A DNA stretch of 64,000 nt from Marchantia polymorpha subsp. ruderalis (GCA_037833965.1 AP031352.1:30754501-30818500); one strand, 5' to 3'. Shown: positions 48,941-62,148, numbered from the stretch's first letter. The notes: generated by a model from the letters alone, not told the origin. Numbers and translations are program-made.

Positions 48941-51900
48941 CTTCACTTATTCGAGGGTTCTACATTGTTAAACACGGAAAATTAACATTAAACTCATTCT
49001 TTTATTTAGTTAAAAAAATTGGGCTCCATTCTTAGCTAAATGAACACTAAAGGAACGACGGGAAAGTGTATTGAGTGCTACTAGCAAATTTGTTACTTTT
49101 TTGTATTTTGAATGGTTTTTTCCAAATCTATCATAATGATCTGGTCATTATTTTTTCAGTCTAATATGTTACTTTTCGGGTATCTACTAATCGATAGCTC
49201 AGAATTTTTTTATTCAAGTTTTTTCAATTGGTGATAGAAAAAAAGGACATTTGATTAAAAAAATAAAATATCTATGTCCTAGGGATTTAATAGTAGTAAT
49301 TTCCCAAGGTGAGGTAAATTAGGGTGGTCGTTATATAGATTGGAGAATTACATGATGGAATGACATGTGTCATTTGGATCTCTCTCTGCTACCAACAGAT
49401 ACACTTCTAACAAGTAGGTCGCGTGAGGTGTTGTTTCAGATCTATATGTGAAAAATGCACAAACTTGGTATTAGATAACGATCAAGAACGTGTATTAAAA
49501 AATAAAAAGTTCTGAGTGGCATAGACCCACATGCGCAAACCCTGTCATAGATACATCTGTCGCAAATCCACAAATCTACACAGATAACTTTTGAACCACT
49601 CATATTGGTCATGTATGGATAGCAACATACACCATCTCCGTTTCTTTTATTTATGTATGTTCAAATAGGATTGTTGCATATAGGATTTGAATTGAGTTTT
49701 TTCACATGAATTGAGATTTTTCACATATTTTCTCACAGAGAAGTAAAGACTCACGAAGAAAACTAAAAACATTAGAAAAAGAGAACAGAACAGAACAAAT
49801 GGAAGTTAAAGGAGGAGAGCACAAACAATATTTTTGGCCTAAAAACCTTTTAGATTAAAAATTCAGCAAGCTCTAAAGAAAAATAGAATAGACAAGATAG
49901 CGGATTCAACCGTGTGGGAATTTTAATAGCCTCGAGAGAAAATTGAAGATGAAAGAGTAACAAGTGAAAGATTATGAGAGTTCAAGCAAAGAGTTGTGCT
50001 CTAAGAAAATTGAAGATACTCTCATACTCACTCCCAGATGAAATCTTTTGTGAAACTTGCTCTTGGAAAGTGGTTCCATGAGTAATAATTTCAGTTTGTT
50101 TGTGTTGTGATATCTTATAAAAGAGGATACTTTGCCAAAATATATACTAGGAAAAAAAATACAATATCCTTGGGTATGTAGATACGCTCAACTGTTCTAA
50201 CGGATTTCATAGAAGACTCTTTAGATGTACATAAACTGCACATGCAGGCATAAAGCCTCAGTTGAGTTTGACGTGATCATTGTTGCATCCTCGCATTTTT
50301 TATTCAAAATCATGGGAGATAAGGTTGAAACGATAGTATCAATTTTATAGCTGTCAAGATGCATTGAACAAGAAGTCAACTGATATTGGCTTGACAAGCT
50401 GTCTACAATGGAGACGATTGATGTTATTTCATATTTCAGTTAAAATTAAGAAAGTAGAAAAGAATTAAATCAGTCAATGGAGTAAGATTTTTTCTAAGGA
50501 CAACAATTTAAATAGATTATTTATTATAATTTATGAAAATGAGGGATAACTGAATTTATAATTTGTATTAAGTATTACACTAGCCTAATGAAAATTTTTG
50601 TGCTGAAATCGAAATGCACAACCATGATGCTGTTCTACACATTGAATAGTGAAAACTAGATTTTTAATAAGCAACTTATTGCAAAACAATAAAAGGACTA
50701 AACATAAACTATTATCAAATTGATTTTATTTGAAAAATTTGATAAGTCATATACTTAGCACTGAAAATGATAGAATAAATTTGCAACTTAATTTTTTTCT
50801 AAAATATTATGTTTAAATCACACAGAGTAATCCAATGTTATTAAATTGATTATTTAAAAGCTGAAAATAATTTTACAAAGCTATATGATGTAGATAAATG
50901 ACTTGTGGATATAACAATAGCTGAGTTTTTTCCAGTGTAATAACAAAAACCATCATACTTTTTAAGTTTTGAGTATTATTTCAGTAAATTATACATACAA
51001 ATGATCAATCTAGTTGATCAAAATGAGCAAATGATTTTGATTTCAATTCCCCAGGTCCCAAAAAAAAGAAAGGGTGCATGTATTCAATTTTAAGAAATAT
51101 TTGATTCATGATACCAATGAATCATCATTCAACCCACATATGAGCACTCTATGGAATGTATGATACATTAAATATCTATATATATATATATATATATTGC
51201 ATAATTTGAGATCAAATCTTATGTATAGATTCATTTTATGTGGCATATGCAAATCTGTAACTCACGAATTATTCATGTAATGTTCTATACTTTGTTCATC
51301 TAAGTGGAATCTTCTAGAAATTGAAACTGTCAGTTAATAGTTTAAATCGATGAGAAAAGGTTACAAATAAAAAATTATAAAATATGATTTGAATCTTTGA
51401 ATTTTAATGAATTTTGGTAATAATTAATACTTGGTCAAACAACTTCATGATTTTGAAATTGATTGATAATTACATAAATTTACCTGTTACATATGTAATA
51501 CTTTTTTGAATTAATCTTTTTTAATTACGAATGAAAAATCGCAAAAATATCATTATTCCAAGTTTTTTACACATACATTGTGCTGTTCACATCATTGGTA
51601 GAGTTATTTCAACTAATACATTTAGAAATATAAACATGACAATCAATGGCTTATCAATAAAAATGAATGTAAAATTACATGCTTTGGTGTTGCATACGCC
51701 ATTTTTCAGTAATATTTTTCTGAAGACGATTTCAAAAATATGGATTTATTTTGTTACAACTTTTTTGAAATGATCAGATTACTGTGACATGAAAAATTTT
51801 CAAGGTTATTGATATAGTGATAATACGTAGAACACTGATAATAATAGGTTTATTATAAGATTTTTAGAGACTCACGTTTGGAAATATTCATGTTTAAAAG

Positions 51901-53260
51901 TGTAATTTAAGACTCAGGTAAATAATATCTAAATTTTTCTATGATTGTATAGATGATTAAATTGAATGAACATGTTGAAAATTGATTAAAAAAGATTCAT
52001 GTTCTAATAAACTGAATAAAAGACAAGAAAACCAACTGATATAAATTTTCAGTCGATAAAAATTAATGTTATCAGTAGAAAACTGATATTTCTATTGCAA
52101 TTACTGTCAATTGTGATCATTTTATTTATAAGTAAATAAAAAATAATCTAATCATAAGTAAATAAAATTTAGCCTATATTATACATCATATTATCATATA
52201 TATCTATCACTTTTATGTATCATAACATATGATATCATAATACTTAGAAGTGTGTAAATTGATTTAGATTAAAGATTTATATATTTTTGAAAATAAAATT
52301 TAAAAAATATTAATTTTATTTTTATTGAATTTATAATTACATATATTTTAATTTCTATTAAATTTTTTTCCAAGAAAATTTATTTTTTTTTAAATTTTTT
52401 CATTCAAGAAACATGGATTGGTTATGATGTAACATCTAAGTCATTTTAACAAATATTTAATCTTAATTTCAGTGAAAGAACATAAATTTAATTTTTGAAT
52501 GTTGTTATTATCAAACAACTCAGAAATATAGCTGAACATATTTGAAGATTGAATTTTATAAAACAAAAATAGGAAAGTGATCATAGAATTTATGTAAAGA
52601 TTGTACGATTATAATTCATTTTCAATCAGTGTTTTTTATAATAAATCAAACGTAAGAATCATTTTTTTGGATTATCTTTGATATATCTTGATTATGTTTA
52701 TATTTATTATATAATTTATTAATTTTTTGGTTCTTATATATATTGTAAAAATATATTTGAAGATTCTCTATTGCAACGACTGTTTTTAGATTTTTGCACT
52801 CTCAAATATTAAATTTATATACATATTTAAATTACATATTTCATCGATATCTAAAAAATGAGAATAACGAGTAATTTATTTTAATATATATTTCTTATTA
52901 AGTGTGAACAAAAGAATAATTCTTTTGAGTTTATAATAAGATTATGGAGCAATTCGTTATGAATTTAGAGAAGGATTACCTCTCCAGTTTTCAAATGTTG
53001 AAACTACATCTATGTCAGCCTTGTATATTCTGCTTGCTGCTCTAAAATATTCTGATTAGAAATGAAAAATTAGTAAAAGAGAATAAAAAATAAATAAATT
53101 TAAGACACAGGTGACAGGTCGTAGTTCAACCATCAAATTGTTTTTCAATTTATTTAACAAGACTCTAGAATGAAGACTACAATTTGTTTGTGTATAATTG
53201 CACCAATTTTAATACGCCTAGAAGCAATATTTATGGTAGTAAGAAGGATATATATTTGAA
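48941..53260. other. 4.3-kb AT-rich desert
   Basis: Extremely AT-rich sequence with many poly-T and poly-A runs and a (TA)n run at about 51177-51198. The only notable frame (51531-51773) is AT-driven. No gene seen. Confidence 0.7.
51177..51198. repeat. (TA)n microsatellite
   Basis: About 11 uninterrupted TA units in the AT-rich desert. Confidence 0.85.
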
Positions 53261-53379
53261 AGGAAGACTATGATTTTTGGATTTCCATGTTTATTTTTGC
53301 TCAAAGTAGTCCAAAATAGAAGACAATTGTTGGGAGAGATGAACGAGCTCACCACGAAGAATAATATGAAGGGGTGCAA

Positions 53380-54183
53380 TGCATATGGCCAAGTCTTCGA
53401 ATGGGCGGCGAGCCAGGCGAACTCTCACAGCGACATTGCCGAAGGTCGGACGACTGCGCACTCTCGGCCGTCGACGTGTCTACAGAGAAAGACACATGCC
53501 GTAAATCCGAACCAGATTCCTTTCCGTGGGGGTTGACGGAATCACATTCATTGCGGCGGTCGTAGTCCACGGATTCAGCAGATTCCTCGCAATGTGCGGC
53601 ACGTTTAAACGAAAGCCCGGTGACGAGGAGGACCGCCCGACCGTCAGTCAGTGACCGAGGGTCCGTGGCAAATGGCACCCGCAGACGCAGACGCGCCTTC
53701 GGCTGGCCATCAACTTCATCGTCCCGAGGAGCTCCCGAAGCCCCGCATTCGAACGAGCGAACGAAGGAGCGAGTGGTGGAGCTCGCGGAGCAGGGGAGGG
53801 CAAGAATCGAAGCAGACGAGGGTGATGGTTCTTGCAGGAGGTGGGATTCGGCTGTGCAGAAATCGCGAATGCGATATGATTATTCTTCCGGGTCGAGAAT
53901 TCGGAATGTCGATAACGAAATGTTCGCATGCACCGTCGTGGAGTGCGGTGCACACGCGTCCGCGTGGTGTGTGGGGAGCTCGATTCATTAATTAAGGGAG
54001 GGCGCGCGGTTCGCTTCGGGAGGTGGCGTTTCTTTTTGGAGTGGGTGGAGCCCAGCTGAATTTTTGAATTGCAAGAGGTTGGAGACACGGACGGAGGGAG
54101 GACTGTGGTGCTGATTTTGGGCTTGGCTGAGAAGGTCGAAGGAGGGAACCGGGTGAGGGTCGAGTTACTGATATTGCGAAGTT
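53380..54183 (+). promoter_or_regulatory. GC-rich 5' region of the ASCH gene
   Basis: Composition switches sharply from AT-rich to GC-rich at about 53.35 kb and stays so to the ASCH ATG at 54184, as expected for a promoter and 5' UTR. Open frames on both strands here overlap and are probably not coding. No TATA box was recognised. Confidence 0.4.
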
Positions 54184-57117
54184 ATGGTGGAGCCGGGAAA
54201 AGCTTGTTTGACGCTGCATCAACCGTGGGCGTCGTTGCTCGTTTATGGGATCAAGCGCATTGAGGGCCGTTCTTGGCCTTCTCCCATCCGTGGTAAGTTT
54301 TTGCCTTCGTTTTTCTCTCGTCCTTTTTTCAAGATGCCTTTCAACAAAATGCGCTACATGTCCTCTGTTGGTGTCACGTACATGAGATCATGTTTGAATT
54401 TACAGCAGCCAGGTGTTCCGTAGCTGAATTGATTGTCTGCGTTCTTTTTCCAATCAGCTATCTGAAGAATCGCTGTATATTATCTTCCTCATTCGAAATT
54501 CTTGAACCATGAGCCGGAATTATCTCATAACGTTTGGGACCAATACCCAACGCGATCGCACCCTTTCATGGATTGTCTTTAACCTCAGCAACTGTGCGAC
54601 TGAATTTACAGGCAGAAAATTGCAAACTAGATGTGTCTTGTCCGTGGCCAAATTTGTACCTCGTGTGTGATTTGCCTTTATATTCCAATCACTTGCTGCC
54701 GAAGAAAATAGTCAGATTGCAGCCTCTCTTACTGCTGTACGAGAGAGGCTTATTGTAATGATAAGAGTTGCGTCCTTGAATTTTTGAACTGTTCTGCCTT
54801 TGTCTCAGTCTGAATTCAAAATAAATGTGCTGTTTTTTATTCTCCACTCTTGAAGATGGATGTTGTCTTCTCGTCTCCAGGCAATGACAGGCATTTCTAA
54901 TATGCTACAGCTTTTTTGTAAGGAATAACTCAAGCGTTTGACGATTATCAATTCGGTGATTAATTTTGACAGTTAGCTGAAAGAGTGTTTCCTGACGGTC
55001 GCACAGGATCTATGGCATTGAAGTGTCTATTGTTCATCTCTTTCGCGCTCTATATACCGTGATCCAACCACACAGAAGTTTTTCGGTCGATACGAAACCA
55101 GTGACATGACTACATATTGTGTCTACTGTTTTGCTTTACTCTCCAAACCTTCGATTTATGAGAAATACTGGAACCTGATCAGGTTTTCCGGCATCAGTCT
55201 AACGTGTGTATCAGAAGTAAAGCTGCGAACATGTCCACTATCTCATGCTTTTCCTACTCATACGTTTTGCCAAATGTGACACATTGTTCAAATTTTAGCA
55301 GGTCTGGCCATCTCTAGGCTCTCTCAACGTCTAGATTCACTCACACTTTCCTTATTCTGATCATCTTCATTACTCTTTCAAGGAATCTTCGTGAATTCTG
55401 CGAATTTAATGGGAATGAACAACGGGACTCTGACAACCAGAGCAGATGCTTCGGAAGAGTGACAGGGGATGGTGTTTTTTTGTCGAGGATATACTTGAAG
55501 ATATTCACAAGCAGTTGTTGTCATGTAATGTCTATTGGAATATTCGCAGGTAAACTCTGGATACACGCCGCTTCAAAGGTCCCAGAACCTGAAACGATTA
55601 AAGCCATGGAGAGTTTTTATCGTGAGATATATGCTGTGGATGGGGTGACAGAGATCGAATTTCCAAAGTATTATCCCACCTCTGTTCTTCTGGGTCAGTG
55701 TTACTTCGCCTTAAACTGTAGATATAGTGGCTCCTGTTGACCGGTTATGTTGGTTTGATTTTAAATTGGCTGCAATTATGTCTATGTATGCAAGATCTCT
55801 GGGATCTATAATCAGTATAACATGCATGTAAATCGATCTGGATTGTTGACGGAGCTTGGAAAACCTTGCAGGCTGTGTAGAGGTTGTCGGCTGTTTAAAG
55901 CTTGACGAGTTGATCTGTTGGGAAGATCTTTCTAATGGGGTGAGCAGTTACTTAGAAGTTTATTGCGTACATTGGCGATATGTTATTTCGCCGATCCTTG
56001 CCTTTCCGCGTCTGAACCAGCTTTCACCAATCAGCTAGAATCCGGATGCTGTTTCTCTGAGAGATATTGTTGTTTTCCAACTTGTAGGTCCGTCTGGAGG
56101 GTCAGACCGAATTTTGTTGGCTCTGTGAATCACCACAGGTTAGTATAACTGTACGCTGAATTATGTGAATCTTGTGAAATCATGTCTCAGTTGCCTAATA
56201 GATGCCATGTAGTTAGATGACCGGATGTCTCTTTATTAACCAAACAAAGGAAAAAATTTGGCATGAGATTTACCAAATATTGCACATTAAGCTGTGCCCC
56301 TGAAATTTCACAACGCGTTCATGTTTGACCTGATAATCCATGCGGACATGAGTGGGTGATTGAGCAGTCATCATAGAGCGCTGAATGGAGTACACCTTTT
56401 TAAGGGCACAACTTGAAGTTTTTTCAGACCTTGTTTATATATTTCTCATGAGTCTTAGTTGACGGTTGTGTGCGAGGACAGAAGCTGGTTATGCCATTGC
56501 AGATGCGCGGCCGTCAAGGAATATACAACATACAGAAATCGGTGAATCCTCCTAACACTGTACTTACTGATCTTTTCCAATTGGAGGCGTTCACGGTTTA
56601 TATATTGCACGCTGAATCTACAGGTGCCTATTTCATAATCTCGTCTAAAGCTGGCATTTATCTCCGGTGAACGCAGATTCTGGACGGAGCTTCAAGGGCT
56701 GTTAAGCCAATTTGTGGACCTGCCCCTATTACTTTCCCTCCTTTACCTTCTCAGCCTTCTTCTAGCAATGTGGTGGATCTACAGAAAGGTCCAAATGGGA
56801 AGTTGAAGGCTCCTCCAAAATCTGCGGCATTAGAAGCTTCAATCGCTGGAGCGCGACAAGCAGCCTCGCAATTCAGAAGACAAGAAATCCAGATGCAAAA
56901 GCAGCAGCAGGCACTGGAGGAACAACAGCGGGTGAAAAGGAACAAATCACCTGGTCAGTCCACTGATTCTTCCTCGTCCTCCTCCCTAGGCGATTCGGCA
57001 GAAGCTAGATGGGCACCCTCCGAATCCACCAGAATTGCTCGCGCGATGCACATGGAGTCTGTGAGACCTACTTCTAGGATTCTGGCCCAAGCTTTGAGAA
57101 GTTCTCATCAAACATGA
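54184..57117 (+). CDS. ASCH-domain protein (ASC-1/TRIP4 C-terminal domain family), 290 aa, six exons
   Basis: The exons are 54184-54292, 55550-55693, 55872-55939, 56088-56138, 56482-56541 and 56677-57117. All introns are GT-AG with consistent phase, giving 873 nt. Residues about 8-31 (CLTLHQPWASLLVYGIKRIEGRSW) are the ASCH hallmark, followed by RGKLWIHAASKVP, FPKYYPTSVLLGCVEVVGC and MPLQMRGRQGIYNIQK. This matches the ASCH domain at the C-terminus of metazoan ASC-1/TRIP4. There the domain is an RNA-binding-like beta-barrel in a transcription-coactivator and ribosome-quality complex. The protein starts directly at the domain, so the zinc-finger N-terminus of TRIP4 is absent. The last exon adds a Gln-rich and Ser-rich disordered tail (residues 145-290). 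Its stop lies in a long inverted repeat. It converges on the ABC gene. Confidence 0.88.
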
Positions 57118-57156
57118 CAGTTCTGCTGTCATGTTTGATGAGAACTTCTCAAAGCT
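57090..57156. repeat. Perfect 31-bp inverted repeat with 5-nt loop over the ASCH stop codon
   Basis: Bases 57090-57120 are exactly complementary to 57126-57156 around the loop TTCTG. The stop codon TGA (57115-57117) lies in the first arm. In RNA this would be a very stable hairpin at the end of the coding region. It could be a 3'-end or small-RNA element, a recent fold-back duplication of the last coding bases, or an assembly artefact. Confidence 0.95.
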
Positions 57157-57896
57157 GTTTATTGGTTCACTGGAATGACACTCGCAAATGCCTGACGCTC
57201 AGGTCTAAATTGTCAACTAGTGTACAGGAAAGACCTAAACACACGCTGAATTCAGCGAACAGACAAATTAGAGCAGGATAGGTGGCCATGTATAGGAGAG
57301 TAGTCCTTCACATATCTCGAAGTCACCCGAATGTAAATCGGGACTTGAGAGAAAGCTAACACATTTCATTTACAACCTCTCAAACTATGTTAATTGGGGA
57401 GTTGGCGCAAAGCACCAACACCTTGCAGTACATACCCAATTTCGGATTTTTGAAGCAAATCTTGTGTCAATGATGTATTCAAATCAATGATCCATTGAAT
57501 CATGGCTGCATGTGTCACTACTGCATCGGAATGTCCACCGACAACCTCTATCACTATCTTTGTTCTTGTACATTGTAAGAACGTTCGAGTGGTAACACTT
57601 CAAGCTTGCCCTGTGTGCAACGCTTATGTAAGTAATACCTGCTGCGTCGATCTCTCGATATAATTGTGCCTGTTACCAGCAGATAAAAGGAGATGTAAAT
57701 TCTATCCGACAAATCATGGCAGCAACTATGTCACGTTGGACTTGCCGACTCCTTGGTAAAAATTCAGCGGGTGAAAGAACCTCGTAGTCCAGGAGGTCTA
57801 ATTAAACCTGTGTGCGGACCTAGGGACAATCCAGACCTTTGGAGGACTGTGGAGAATTTTCATGGAAAACGATGAGTTGCATATCGTGGTTTGCTT
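57157..57896. other. Convergent spacer between ASCH and ABC genes
   Basis: It holds the 3' UTRs of both genes. On the minus strand at about 57845-57896 it contains sequence resembling the continuation of the ABC C-terminus in another frame (QLIVFHEN), suggesting an eroded last exon. Confidence 0.4.
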
Positions 57897-60800
57897 TCAA
57901 CGGTGACCATCAACATATTCAGCAAAGGGATTGTTGCCAAGCCACACTTCTCGATGCAAGAAGGCGATATATAACCTTATTACCTCATTGTGTGATAAAG
58001 CCTCTACGAGAAGGTTAGTTACCTCATTATCTTCGTCCATGGCACTGGTAGATTCGTCCATCATAGCTACTTTTGGCTTCGAGAGAAGTAATCGCGCGAA
58101 GGCAATACGTTGCTGCTCACCTTCAGAAAGTGTAGAGGCCCATTCTCTGTGTGAGTCTAATTCTTCATATCCTCGCAAGAGATAACTCAACCTCACGCGG
58201 CCCAATACATCCACAAGCTCGGGATCTGTTGGCAGAGGTCTTGAAGGGTACGTAGACACTTGCCCTGACACCATCGCTGCACGTTCGTATCGCGGACACA
58301 AGTCTTAATCAAGTTCTGTCTATGTAGTACAACGAGGAACCACATATGATGAAAGCTCGAATTGATCAAGATACAACTTTGTTTCCCGGTGACATTCTAG
58401 CTTTCTTACCATCATTGTCTGCATCCATGATCCAGGTTGGGTACAGAAGCTGTTGGCGCAGAGAACCAATGACCATGTAAGGTTTCTGAGGCAAGAAGAA
58501 GATCATGCCACTCTTCTTGCGAGCATGCCCTTCCTCAATTGGCTCCTCCTCAATCTCCCCGTAGACTCGACGAGATTCTACATCGTCTTCACGCTGACTT
58601 GCTACAAACGTCTTGATTGTGCCTCTCCCTGACTCCCAGAGTCCCGCAATTGCCCTGATAAGAGACGTCTTGCCACTTCCACTTGGTCCCATGATCTGTC
58701 AGCGACCAGAATCATTGAACAGTCAGAGTTTACACCAGGATTGCACCCGATTTCGAGAGTGCCATGATCCAAGTTTACGTGAAGGATGTGGAGGGGATCT
58801 GAGCATCTTGTCAGCTATTCGTAGGTGATGGATTACTCTTAGGTTCTGTCAAACGCACTCCGGAGATGGTAATATAAGGTCACTAGAGTTGCTACAAAGA
58901 GTGTGACATCCTTGGAAGAAGTTCATATTTCGTTTTACATTTTCATCTGTGAAAGCCACAGCCCAGGAGTTTTGGGACAAGTTGCCATCTGGGATCATGA
59001 CACTTTCTTACCAGCAGATGTTCCCCTTCGTGGAGGACAAACGTTAGATCTTCCACCAAAGTCACATTGTAGTTCGGAGTGAAGAGGGTCAAATGTTCGA
59101 TGGCAAGTAATGGGAGACTCTGATTTTCAGGGCCCGAGAAAACGTCCGTTATGTCGACTTTGTATATTTTTGGGCGAGCACCATCCATGACAGCCGAGTG
59201 TAGGGCTGGTCTGTCGTGAGCAATGTGCAGTCGATTCAAAACGTCATTGAATTCGCCTGTAACATGGAGCGAGACCATGGTAGAATTAGATCATTCACAG
59301 CTGTAATTCTAAATCCTTTGAACTAGGTTTCTGTGAAAGGAATGATCAGTGAGGGACTTGAGTGAGGAGTGACTTGCCTAATCGATCGACAACTGCAGAG
59401 AAAGCAGTTATTGATTGAAACTGAAACACGACTATGGACAGGTCACCCAATATGTGATCGAATGCCGAAAAGGACTGGTTGATGACGCCGAAGTCGATCT
59501 CTCCTCTGAAGTATAGAGGTGCAACTACTGCGGCCGGCAGAAGCTCGATGAAATATCGATATCCACTTGTGAAGAAGTTTAAGTTTCTGGACACTTTCAT
59601 TAGTTTCTGGCACAACGCAAAACATCGTGTCAGACTTTGTCCTCAGTATGATATGACAGGCTAGGTTGTGAACCTGGCAAGGCTCTACGTGTCGGGAAAA
59701 ATCTTACGCAGACGGTTACATGGTTGAGACCCTTTGGAATCCAAAACCTGCCCTATTCATGGTGAAAGAAGGTACTTGACTCGAGGATTATAGGATACAA
59801 TGTAAGTGCACTGCAGTGTCATCTTTATAGGACTTTCAATAGAAGCCGATGCCACCGTCTTTTTGGAATATTAGAGATACGGCTCTGTGATTTGCATCCT
59901 CAGACGAGGATGTGGAGATGGTGGTGAACATTACTCAGACTAGTCTTGCATTTACCAAATCCACGAGCGTAGGCATCACAGCAATAATATTCTCCCACCC
60001 TATCAGTACACAATGTTCGAGTGAAAGTTATGATGGGCACCATTGCCAACGAAGAAAGATCCGTACATATAAGTTGTCCAGGGACTGCTTGAAACAACGA
60101 AGGAGGAGGCGGCTCTCACTCTGCTCTCCTCCGTAAAAAGAGATGGATTCTGCATTTTCTCGCACCCGTACTAGATTATAGCGAAAGTCTGCATCTCGTC
60201 TTTCCTGTATAAAGTTGAGGCCAACCAATCCCTGCACATACATACAATCACACCCCGACACTGTGATAGATTCGAGAGCTCTCGAGAACGAGCACCGAGA
60301 AAGCACACTTGACAATCAGAACATTGATCTATGCATGACCTTCACAGTGATAGAAAGGAATAGCTCTCTGTCTACTACCTTTCAGTTTCTGAGGGCAATC
60401 TAGTTTGATCCAGTAGATATCGAATGTAGAACGCATTTGCATGTAGGCAAAAAGTACATCAGAATCAAGAGCAAAGCTTTACGAGAGACGAGATGTTTGT
60501 ACCTTGCCCAGTAGCAGGCTGAGTATCGTGCCGACCAGGGAGTAGGCGATGAGGACTAAGAACAGAGGGGGATATATGCCATAGAGAATGCCGGAGAAGG
60601 AGGCAAGATCCACTGCTGCGTTGAATAAAGCCAGAGCGAAAGCCAGAGCAGTTCCTGTGAATGAAGTGACATCATGAACGATGCGCTGGTCAGGATTGTC
60701 TATCAAAGATTGTGCCTGAATGTTGTAAAATGTTCGATTTTGCAAGTAGCAGTTGATGTAATGCTTCGTCATCCATGAACGCCAGCGTACTGCGAGCAAC

Positions 60801-62148
60801 TCCCTCGTGTAATCTCTAATAACAAACACCTGTCAACAGTCATCAGATTCTGCATCCGGAGTAGAGTAGCAACGAAGCATTTCCTAAGTTCCTGATTGTG
60901 GATCCTTTGACCTGATTAAGCCTAGATCTTAAGGTTGTCAAGGTGATTCCTCTTGATATCCATCCATGGTGAGGTAAGCAGAACTTTGAAACATTGTGAG
61001 CTAGGTGCTGAAAACCTTGGGATAGAGTTTATAGAAGTATGTGGGTGCTACTAATGTACCGACCATCTTACCGGTATCCCGGCCACAAATGCCGACATGT
61101 AGTAAATCAGCTGCTTCTTGAATTTCTGTGGTTCCTTGTCTGGATGAAATCACGGTGGTTACTGCCAATCAACCGGGAGTTTTGGACTCTGAGGACTCTT
61201 TAAACACTAGCTTTTTAAATGATGTATGGTTGACCTCACAGACGTCTCCTTCGTGCTCGAACTCAGACAGTAAGACCTGATGGTTGTGATGCAGATTAGC
61301 ACTTTAATTTCAATCTTTTTCCTTCTAGATTGATTTCATTGAGTTGACCTGCAGAAGAAGCCATTTTCCTACGTTCAAGAGATCAGTCGAGTGGTTAACT
61401 CAAAAGATGGAACGAGAGATCCTCATTCACTTACTGGCAAGGGCGTTGTAGAAGTCTCTGCTCAAAAAACTGAATGCAACGCTGATTCCGGTTGTCGTCA
61501 GAGTGAGAGTGAATACGAGAGCCAGGCGTATTCTTGCTTGCACCTTATCCTCTGAGTACCAATATGGAATAGCCACTTGATAAAATCTCTTAATAAGGGT
61601 CTTGATATCCGAGCCGATTTCCTGGAAAGATGCGTGTGAAGCAGATACAATAGAAAGCCAAAGATGAGTCAGAACTTGTGTTATTCTTAGGCATCCGAAT
61701 CATCACATCCCATCCACAGTAATGATACGGATTGTTGTCATTTCACTCGTGCAAGGTTCGTTGCTGGACGGGTGAAGCATAGCGGGATCTACTTCAACCA
61801 GTGGACTTGAATTTGACCGCAGAGTAATAACTTGTGTTGGACATCATACTGGACAGCATTCTTCCATGCTGGTGAAATTGACAGGAAAACGTCTGAAAAT
61901 ATCTCCAGAGCTCTGCAAAGGATGGGGAAACCATCGGGAAAAAGCGCAATCCAAAGGAACCAAGGACGGGGAATACTAATAAGTTCTTCATCCGAGAACT
62001 AAGTTAGTGAGAAAAGACGAAGGACTGTCTGCATTCGAACCTGGGAGCCACCAGCTGGTCCAGACTGAGAACTTGATGCAAAGGTCGAGGGTCCATCCTC
62101 GGAGGAACCCCCATCTTCAAGGAGAGATGCATAGAATGAGGGGTCCAT
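57897..62148 (-). CDS. ABCD2: ABC transporter D-family half transporter (plastid ABCD2-like)
   Basis: Coding exons on the minus strand are 62148-62041, 61621-61435, 61139-61072, 60829-60503, 60231-60067, 59606-59378, 59256-59012, 58695-58410 and 58276-58023. Their phases agree and give 623 codons; the frame then runs open to a stop at 57897. Residues 37-360 are the membrane domain (WYSEDKVQARIRLALVF, FLSRDFYNALA, RWRSWMTK, DNPDQRI, RENAESISFYGGE, FGVINQSFSAFDHILGDLS). Nucleotide-binding motifs are Walker A GPSGSGKT (446-453), Q-loop Gln513, signature LSEGEQ (588-593), Walker B MMDE (Asp612/Glu613) and a GHR H-loop-like triplet at 662-664. Order and wording match plant ABC-D member 2, a plastid-predicted half transporter of unknown substrate that dimerises. 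Odd points are a GC-AG intron, an eroded C-terminus and no transit peptide in the modelled start; an upstream exon may be missing. Confidence 0.85.
59257..59377 (-). other. GC-AG intron of the ABC gene
   Basis: The exon ending in DRL plus G is followed by GCAAGT, and the next exon begins after TTACAG with the rest of the glycine codon and EF. DRLGEF is exactly the conserved family sequence. Every nearby GT alternative breaks it, so a GC donor is required. Confidence 0.8.

Noticed and set aside
53620..53991. 123-codon frame before the ASCH gene as a separate gene
   Set aside because: It overlaps other open frames in a GC-rich leader and has no recognisable protein character.
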